A stretch of DNA of 64,000 nucleotides from Oncomelania hupensis (lineage: Eukaryota; Mollusca; Gastropoda; Littorinimorpha; Pomatiopsidae), in assembly GCA_036898135.1 (NCBI GenBank), contig CM072513.1, positions 12,483,602 through 12,547,601 on the forward strand, given 5' to 3'. Position 1 is the stretch's first letter; each line of letters starts with the position of its first letter. This document shows, piece by piece, positions 1 to 64,000 of this stretch. Under the pieces are notes generated by a model. That model was not told where the DNA came from. It ran no database searches and saw only the letters and a list, made by a program, of their open reading frames with translations. The position numbers and the translations under genes were made by a program.

Positions 1-2815
1 TTTTACATATATAATGCGGGCCAAATTTTTGAATATTATCTATCTCATTCTCAGGGCAATAAGTGTGTAAAATGTTATACCATTTTGGCTGATCTTTGTA
101 TAATTTCTTAATCCATGACATCTTCAATGAACAAATAAATAGTTTTATGGATGGGACGCCCAGTCCACCTTGTTTTATATTACGAATTGCAGTATTTCTT
201 TTCACTTTATCTTTTTTATTATCCCAAATAAATTCAAAGCACATCTTTTGCAATTCTTTTATCATTTCGTCAGGTGGATTGGGAAGTATCAACCACAAGT
301 ACACAAGTTTGGAAATAATAAGTGATTTTAAAACAGCCACTCTGCCCAAAGGTGTACTTGTTCTTTTAATCCAAGTTAAAAACAGAACTCGTATTTCCAT
401 CATTTTTTCTGCAAAGTTTAAATTCGCCATGCCCTCTAAATTGTTAGTAAACCATAGACCAAGTATTTTGAATGTTGGTGGATTCCATTCCATTTTCATA
501 TGGTTTAAAAAAATTTCTTTAGAATTTCGTTTACTACCAAGCCAAACATTAAGTGTTTTATCATAATTAAGTTTTAACCCCAACATTTTTTCAAAACTTT
601 CTAATGTTTGAAATAATTTTTCATATGAGTGTTTTTGTCCATCTAAAATCAGCGTAGTATCATCAGCAAATTGATTTATTTTAAACTGTGTGTTAGATAC
701 AGTTATGCCAATGATTTCATCGTCCTCCCTAATTTTACAAGCTAAGATTTCTACGCATAAAATAAATAAGTATGGGGAGATTGGATCTCCTTGACGGCAT
801 CCACGATTAATATTAAATTGTCTTGAAGTTTTCCCATTTACAGTTACAGAAGATTTTATATTATTATAAAAGGCCGATATCCATTTGCATATATCCTTTC
901 CAAAGCCGAAATGTTCTAAAACCAAATTCATGAAATTCCAGTTCACAGAGTCGAACGCTTTTTTGAAGTCAATCGAAACCAACAGGCCAGGCATATTTTG
1001 AGTATCTAAATAATGAATAAGATCATAAATGCAACGTAAATTATCTCCAATATATCTTCCAGCGATAAATCCTGTTTGGTCTTCATTTATTAACATAGGA
1101 AGTACTGTTTTTATTCGATTTGCAATGCATGAAGAACCAATTTTATATGTAACATTTAATAGAGAAATGGGGCGCCAATTTTTCAAATACTCTCTTGATT
1201 TGTCCTATTTTGGAATACAAATAATTAGACCTTCTCTTTGTGTAATAGACATTTCTCCCTTAGTAAATCCTTCATTTAGAGATCTTATAACGAGCGTTCC
1301 TATTTTCTGCCAAAAAAATTTGAAAAAATCAACAGTCAGACCATCAGTTCCTGGGCTCTTACCATTAGACATATTCTTTAAAGCACATGAGGCTTCCTGT
1401 ATAGTTATTAATCCTTCAAGCGTTTCGGCTTTATCTTTTGTCAATTTAGGTAGTGTTTTTACATAATCCTCTATAACTACTTTTTCTACAGGTCTTTCCG
1501 AATACAGATTTTGAAAAAAATTCTTAGTTTCATTTAACATGTCTTCTGTATCTTCAAGAGACTGTCCATCATTAGTAGTTAACTTGAACATTTGTTTACT
1601 TATATAATGTCGCTTTTCTAAATTGCAGTAGTATTTATTTATTTTTTCACCCTGTGATGCCCATTTTGCTTTTGATCGAAGCAATATGCCTTCCATTTTA
1701 AGTTGTCTAAGGTTAGCTAGGCTTTGTTTTTTTTCTTGCAATTCCTCGTTTTCAGAATCTGACCTAATTGCCATTTTCTCTAAGTTTTCAATATCTTTTA
1801 ATAAATTAAATTCTTGTTTTTGATTGTCTTTTTTCTTTTTTGAACTAAACTCAATTGTTTTACTGCGTATGTTCATTAATAGGACATCCAAGAATAACTG
1901 GTCTGAAATAGTAAATTGTATGTCTTGTAATGGTATTGTACTTAGATCTTGCATGTTGTAAGGTGTAGCTGCATAGTATATTATAGTATCTTGTATCAGT
2001 TTATTAATTTCTTGCGCGTACCTAAAATCCTTCAATAAAGATGAATTGAATTTCCAAGAGCTTGTGTGTTTGTTTTCTTTTGTGAATTCAATTTCCAAAC
2101 TAATAAGTGAGTGGTCGCTTCTGTAACCATACAAAATATCTGCATGCTTAACACATGTTAAAAGGTTCTTTGAAATTAGGAACAAATCTAATCTGGCCTG
2201 CTGGCTTGGATTAGTTCTACGCCAAGTAAAACGTTTCATTTCAGGATTTATTTCACGCCATATGTCAATAAGTTGAAAATTTGCACTTAATTCAATAACT
2301 ATTTCCTGAGCTTTTGGATTATTTATATGCTTATAATTCTGATAATCTACTGAGGGATTTAAAACCAGATTCCAATCTCCTGCCATAATAATAGGACAAT
2401 CTGCAAATTCAATTAGACAATCTTGTATTTTTTTATAGAAGTCTGGATTATCTCTATTGGGGCCATAAATATTAACTAAAACGATATTTTGATTTATTGT
2501 TTTTAATTTAACAATTAAATAATTTCCATCTAAGTCTTTTATAACCTTCTCAATTTTGAAGTCAAAATTATTATTAAACAGTATTGCCACTCCTCTAGAT
2601 TGTGAATTATTAGACGCAAAACAGCATTCAAATCCCCATTCAGCTCTTATTTGTTTTTCAACGGAAGGTTTAAAATGAGTGTCATTTAGAAAGTATATTG
2701 AAAATTGTTTTTGTCTTAAAAACTGGAAAACATCGCGTCTTTTTTGAAAATCTGAAAGCCCCTGACAATTACAAGAACCAATTATAAGTTTGTGTTTAAT
2801 ATATAAAAATTATAT
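1..2815 (-). pseudogene. L1-like LINE ORF2 (endonuclease + reverse transcriptase), one in-frame stop, cut by window edge
   Basis: Reading leftwards on the - strand, the frame opens just after a stop near 2815 with an apurinic/apyrimidinic endonuclease-type start (GSCNCQGL), then GDWN near 2380 and the SDH endonuclease motif near 2115. The reverse transcriptase follows: SPGTDG near 1360, FKKAFDSVNW near 970, RGCRQGDPISPYLF near 800 and FADD at 659-670. RT-distal sequence stays open to position 1, so the 3' part lies outside the window. The only break I see is a TAG at 1205-1207 directly after the IPK motif; the same frame continues beyond it, so this is a nonsense change rather than a frameshift. 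The RGCRQGD..SPYLF signature is typical of L1-group elements of invertebrates. Clade assignment is from motifs only. Confidence 0.85.
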
Positions 2816-3051
2816 TCTGAATAAAGATCACAAACATTCTGCACCAAGTAATAAACTTTAATACCTGTATTTTTAACAACAAACAAACGAAACATTCTGT
2901 AAATCCTTTACAGATTAAACATAGGAAAATGGATACAAGTAAATCAACAACACCACACACACAAAGAAAAAGAAAAAAAGTGATTGGTCGCTACGCTTCC
3001 TGAGTGGTACAGATGCCGTAATATCCTCCATGGTAATTACATGTACAATTT

Positions 3052-4616
3052 TCCAAATCCCAAGAGGAACATGGGCATATTTTTTAGCAAATACTTTATA
3101 ATATTTATTAACATGTACGTTGTTGCATAACAATGAAACACCATATAATTTAAGTAGACAAACTCAAAAAAAAAAAAAAAAAAAAAAAAAGATACTAATT
3201 AAGTACAAGGTAAGATTACACGTATTGGAAAAACAGTAACTCTTTCTCCAAATTTTTATACAATGCTTGAAGAAAAAACCAAAAAACGAAGAATCAGAAG
3301 CAACACTATCGAGAATTTTACTGGTCAACAAGTTCAAAATAAAAACAAAAAGATAAAACAATTCTCAAATTATTATACAAACGGCTCTCCATTCTGAACA
3401 TGGTTTATAAATGAGTGAGAATACAAAAATCTATTTTCGAAAACATGTATTTATCCAATACCTCGGATCTATATTTGAAATACATTCAAATTTATAATAA
3501 CACAATCACAAAAAAGTTCCAGTACTAAATGTATTTTGCATGTTGTAATAAGCACTTTCTCATTATTTCTTTAAAATAAAATAAATAAACACTAGAAAAT
3601 TTTTTTAAAATAAAGATCATACTAATTAAAATCAATACGAGAATAATAATGTGAATACAACAAGAATAAAGTTAACATAAAAACAAAGAGTTATAATAGT
3701 TCAACAAAGTATGATATCATACTGCAGCAAGTAGAAATTGAAAGTTCTTTCCCTTGTGTTTACATTCATAACAGTGTGTACCACAGAGTTCTTTTCTCCG
3801 CCAGAGCGTCGTTATTCTAAAACAAATATTTAGATAACACAACTGTATAGGAATTATTTAAGTAAAACTCATATTGAAAAAGGTGTAAATGTCTGTTCAT
3901 TTCTATTTAGATACGTTTCCAGCGTTCACCTTCTTTTTCTTCCATAAACACACTCTTTCCCCTCTCCCTCACACGCAAAATTTTCCCATCTTTCTTCATC
4001 ATCACTGCTTGAGAGGAACATGGGCATACTTTTTAGCAAATACTTTATAATATTTATTAACATGTACGTTGTTGCATAACAATGAAACACCATATAATTT
4101 AAGTAGACACACTCAAAGAAAAAAAAAAAAAAAAAAAAAACAAGATACTAATTAGGAACAAAAGTGTTTTAAATTTATATTGAACCATTACAAAGTAAGA
4201 TCACACGTATTGGAAAGACAGTAACTCTTTCTCCAAATTTGTATACAACGCTTGAAGAAAAAACCAAAAAAAAAAAAACGAAGAATCAGAAGCAACACTA
4301 TCGAGAATTTTACTGGTCAAAAAGTTCAAATTAAAAACAAAAAGATAGAGCAATTCTCAAATTATTATATAAGCGGCTCTCCATTCTGAACATGGTTTAT
4401 AAATGAGCGAGAATACGGAAATCTATTTTCGAAAACATGTATTTATCGAATACCTCAGATCTATATTTGAAATACATTCAAATTTATAATAACACAATCA
4501 CAAAAAAGTTCCATTACTAAATGTATTTTGCATGTTGTAATAAGCACTTTCTCATTATTTCTTTAAAATAAAAAAAAAAATAAACACTAAAACAAAATTT
4601 TAATAAAGATCATACT
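3052..4616. repeat. Two direct copies of an AT-rich block about 0.95 kb apart
   Basis: A block of about 570 bp beginning GAGGAACATGGGCATA occurs at about 3061-3622 and again at about 4013-4616, with scattered substitutions and different lengths of an internal poly-A run (near 3166-3190 and 4118-4141). Both copies lie upstream of the L1-like ORF2 on its own strand, so they could be tandem 5' UTR or promoter units of that LINE. They could equally be an unrelated duplication. Between them (3623-4012) I see only AT-rich sequence without coding potential. Confidence 0.7.
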
Positions 4617-5487
4617 TGTAGGTAGTTGAGGGCCTCAATAAATATGTTTATTTGTAGGAAGTTGAGGGCCTCAATAAATATGTTTACTTTTCTTGTAGGT
4701 AGTTGAGGGCCTCAATAAATATGTTTACTTTTCTTGTAGGTAGTTGAGGGTCTCAATAAACATGTTTACTTTTCTTGTAGGTAGTTGAGGGCCTCAATAA
4801 ACATGTTTACTTTTCTTGTAGGTAGTTGAGGGTCTCAATAAATATGTTTACTTTTCTTGTAGGTAGTTGAGGTCCTCAATAAACATGTTTACTTTTCTTG
4901 TAGGTAGTTGAGGGTCTCAATAAACATGTTTACTTTTCTTGTAGGTAGTTGAGGGCCTCAATAAACATGTCTACTTTTCTTGTAGGTAGTTGAGGGCCTC
5001 AATAAATATATTTACTTTTCTTGTAGGTAGTTGAGGGCCTCAATAAATATGTTTACTTTTCTTGTAGATAGTTGAGGGCCTCAATAAACATGTTTACTTT
5101 TCTTGTAGGTAGTTGAGGGTCTCAATAAACATGTTTACTTTTCTTGTAGATAGTTGAGGGCCTCAATAAACATGTTTACTTTTCTTGTAGATAGTTGAGG
5201 ACCTCAATAAACATGTTTACTTTTCTTGTAGGTAGTTGAGGTCCTCAATAAATATGTTTACTTTTCTTGTAGGTAGTTGAGGGCCTCAATAAATATGTTT
5301 ACTTTTCTTGTAGGTAGTTGAGGACCTCAATAAACATGTTTACTTTTCTTGTAGGTAGTTGAGGGCCTCAATAAATATGTTTACTTTTCTTGTAGGTAGT
5401 TGAGGGCCTCAATAAACATGTTTACTTTTCTTGTTGGTAGTTGAGGGCCTCAATAAACATATCTACGTTGAGGGCCTCAATAAACGT
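4616..5487. repeat. 41-bp minisatellite, about 21 copies, with a palindromic core
   Basis: The unit is about 41 bp, reading TAGGTAGTTGAGGGCCTCAA and then TAAAYATGTTTACTTTTCTTG. Each unit holds a near-perfect inverted repeat, TTGAGG-G-CCTCAA, so single strands could form a series of short hairpins. Units differ by single substitutions (GGCC/GGTC/GACC, AATATG/AACATG). The first copies near 4616 and the last ones near 5460 are truncated. Confidence 0.95.
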
Positions 5488-5689
5488 AGCACAATATTTC
5501 CATGCACGCCATTAATTTACCCTTCATTTTGTAATTGTAATTTTTAAGAGTAATCACAAGCTTTTCCCCCTAAAAATTTTTTACGCAATAAATATTCATA
5601 TTTATGAATAACCAACTCAAAGTGAAGTCAGTATGAAGTATCTTGAAATCCACTTTCAAAATTTTGAATATAATTTAGCAGTAATTCAG

Positions 5690-6165
5690 TATTCATAGTA
5701 GGAACACTGAATGGTGTTTTATGATGCAAAATGTTCATAGTGGGAGCACTGAATGGTGTATGATGCAAAATGTTCATAATAGGAGCATTGTATGGTGTTG
5801 TATGATGCAAAATGTTCATAGTGGGAGCACTGAATTGTGTTGTATGATGCAAAATGTTCATAGTAGGAGCATTGTATGGTGTTGTATGATGCAAACATTC
5901 ATAACTAGGAACACTGAATGATGTTGTATGATGCAGAATGTTCATTTTAGGAGTACTGAATGTTGTTGTATGATGAAAAAATGTTCATAATAGGAGCACT
6001 GAATGATGTTGTATGATGCAGAATGCTCATAGTAGGAATACTGAATGTTGTATGATGCACAATGTTCATAGTAGGAGCACTGAGTGGTGTTGTATGATGA
6101 AACATGGTCATATCAGGTGCATTGAATGGTGTTGTATGATAATAATAATACTGGAAGCTATTCAC
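5690..6165. repeat. About 42-bp degenerate minisatellite, roughly 11 copies
   Basis: Imperfect units of the type AGGAGCACTGAATGGTGTTG followed by TATGATGCAAAATGTTCATAGT. Several units are a few bases shorter. Short open frames across it on both strands are a by-product of the periodicity. The stretch 5488-5690 before it and 6165-6520 after it show nothing I can name; a short frame from 6281 with a CSVKEC motif is too small to call. Confidence 0.9.
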
Positions 6166-6519
6166 AACTTTCCGGCACCTCTCATAAAAACTCGTAAATT
6201 AAAACGAGGTTAGAATGAAACCAAGTTCCGGTCTGGCTTGTTTTGCTTTTATCAAAGCTTGATGCGTGACTTTTAAATATGGCAAATTGCCGAAAACGAC
6301 GATTGTTAGAGCCAGAAAATGAGTGGGATAAGTATAAAAACGGTGGAGGAAGTACATGCTCAGTGAAAGAATGCAAAAAACAATCGTAGAGGCCTGTATT
6401 TGTGGCGACTTTGGAGGTGCGTCGATCATCGACAGAAAGTGAAACAGGACCTGAAGACTCTTGTAGTTTTCCATAGCTTCGCCGTCGCAGCCTTCACAAA
6501 ACACGAAGTAGTTGACTAT

Positions 6520-6745
6520 GTTAGGCGAGCGTTGTGGCCAAGTGGGCTAAGGCGGGACTAACTTGCCTTGTCCACAAGCTAGAAACCAATGGCGCCTGAC
6601 AGGTGTGGCTTCGAGCCAGCATCTGGGCGTTATGTTTTTCCGAATATTTTTCAAAATGTCACAAATAATTTTAGGTTGGTAGGGTTTAGGCGCGCCACTG
6701 GCGATAGAAAGGGATAATAAACTGCAGCAAAAAAAAAAAAAAAAG
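6520..6745 (+). mobile_element. tRNA-derived SINE
   Basis: The start has a tRNA-like head with an A-box-like GTGGCCAAGTGGGCTAAGG and a B-box-like GGCTTCGAGCC near 6609. A body follows, then GATAGAAAGGGATAATAAA and a poly-A tail at about 6729-6744. The same tail type (AAAGGGACAATAAA) occurs near 9250, 34185 and 62340. It does not fold as a functional tRNA and carries an extra body, hence SINE. Confidence 0.7.
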
Positions 6746-6921
6746 TGAGGGTACGATACTGGTGGCCAGTGACACATGTTATTATTCTTGAATATTTGGA
6801 AATAACTCACTAAAACACGCGGAGAAAGAAACCGGAAGTATGTTTCATTGAGGGGATTCCCGTTGGTGCATAGGATAGCAGAAAAGTGTGAATAGATGCA
6901 CTTTTCCCAAATGACCAATCA

Positions 6922-62979
<56,058 letters not shown>

Positions 62980-64000
62980 GTTAGTAGCGGTGATCAGTTT
63001 AGTTGGGAGACAAGATGATAGATGGAAGCTATCACACAGCAGTCTGCACTCATATCATGTCCTCCATATAGTACAAGCGTGATTACAAGCTGCCTCAGGA
63101 CTTCCAGCTAATTAAGCAGGAGGTGTTCTCCACTATTTAGCACAAATAAATAATCCCTGTTGGTTGTAGCGTTCCTGGGTGATGGCAAAACTGTGGATTG
63201 AAAAGGGTGTGGTATCAACCCTGGTAAACAGGGCAGTTTGCACTAAACCAGCAACCTTAATGCTAGTGGAGTGTCAGAGATCTATCAACCATATCCTAAT
63301 AACCAACTCCTAATACCCGCTTTGGAGTCTGTGTTGCTTACTGACTGGAAAAGCTTTGTAGCAGCTGGATAGCAATCAAAGACCTATTGTCACTACACAG
63401 GTCAGCTGGCTGCTGTACGTGGCAATCAAGTCAAGTCAATGCATTCTTTATTTCTCTGAAAGAAAAATGTGGATTGTTGCTTTGCAAGACAAGACAGGAT
63501 TTCATAGTGGCAATAAACACAGTGACAGCAATGGAATAGTAACATAACAATGAGGAAAAAATAAACCCACACACACACGCGCACACACACCCACCTACCC
63601 ACACACACACACACACACATGCATCCAATTACGTTATTACAATATAATATTCAGCTCCTTAACAAACAAACATACCAGATACACAACATTTGTACCCTCA
63701 CATACATATGCATGTAATCACACACACACATACAACCCCCCCCCCCCCCGCCCCCACACACACACAATATTACATAGGTTACATTACATAAAGGATCCAC
63801 TACAACAAATATAACATAACACAATATAACTATTGCCACTACATATGTCAGCTGCTGCTTTGCTTTGAAATATAACGACTTGAACTAGTCTTTTATTACT
63901 AGGTTAAAAACAAGAATATCTTGACATCTTTCATTTATGCTGCAACATTCTTTCATTTATGTTGTCAATATTTGCTTTTAAATGTGAAAGGAGAACAGCT
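62980..64000. other. Intron or 3' flank without recognised gene
   Basis: Only CA/CAC-rich microsatellites (about 63565-63620 and 63715-63770, the latter with a C-run) and AT-rich sequence. No further ATG2 exon is recognisable before the window ends. Confidence 0.7.

Noticed and set aside
6281..6391. Small frame with CSVKEC motif resembling the start of a THAP zinc finger
   Set aside because: Only 36 codons, no downstream THAP residues, no second supporting exon.
62980..63018. TGA at 63016-63018 as the true end of ATG2
   Set aside because: The conserved C-terminal region of ATG2 has not yet appeared and a GTTAGT donor precedes the stop; kept only as an alternative ending.

Overview
The window is intron-rich animal nuclear DNA. 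It has split coding exons with GT-AG junctions, many non-LTR retrotransposons, an LTR retrotransposon, tRNA-derived SINEs, a pogo-type transposon, Helitron-like and hAT-like repeats, and very many micro- and minisatellites. The repeat mix (RTE, L2/CR1-like, L1-like, a Ty3/gypsy element with integrase upstream of reverse transcriptase, SINEs with a GGGTTTTCTC-type core) suggests a lophotrochozoan, most likely a mollusc. That placement is inference; nothing here names a species.

One host gene runs on the + strand through nearly the whole window: the middle part of ATG2, the autophagy bridge-like lipid transfer protein. I assembled 24 exons (6922-62979, about 3.6 kb coding, about 1,200 codons). 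All junction phases agree except one (exons 14/15). The N-terminal chorein end and the C-terminal end lie outside the window. Exon 18 carries a candidate LC3-interacting motif where vertebrate ATG2 has one.

Layout. 1-6900: an L1-like LINE (- strand, one in-frame stop), a duplicated AT-rich block, 41-bp and 42-bp minisatellites and a SINE. 6900-16150: ATG2 exons 1-6 with Helitron-like repeats, a nested retroposon (family X) and large arrays. 16150-28530: exons 7-11, a near-full-length RTE element, a 37-bp array of about 53 units and a second RTE copy with a 12-bp target duplication. 28530-36000: exons 12-15, an L2/CR1-like LINE inside a minisatellite and further arrays. 36149-42840: an LTR retrotransposon with near-identical 1.7-kb LTRs but a deleted pol. 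43100-48970: exon 16, a second L2-like LINE inside another minisatellite, SINEs, a pogo element in a TA run and a third X copy. 48970-64000: exons 17-24, a 2.6-kb 33-bp array, an hAT-like element and more arrays.

The most unusual signal is the relation between arrays and splice sites. In 14 of 23 introns a tandem array begins within about 50 nt of the 5' splice site. In four introns the array unit contains the end of the exon plus the donor itself, giving from 3 to about 50 copies of a real exon/donor junction. Three exons (11, 16, 22) show the mirror image, with the acceptor plus exon start duplicated upstream. This looks like repeated local duplication nucleated at splice junctions, and it places many decoy splice sites inside an essential autophagy gene.
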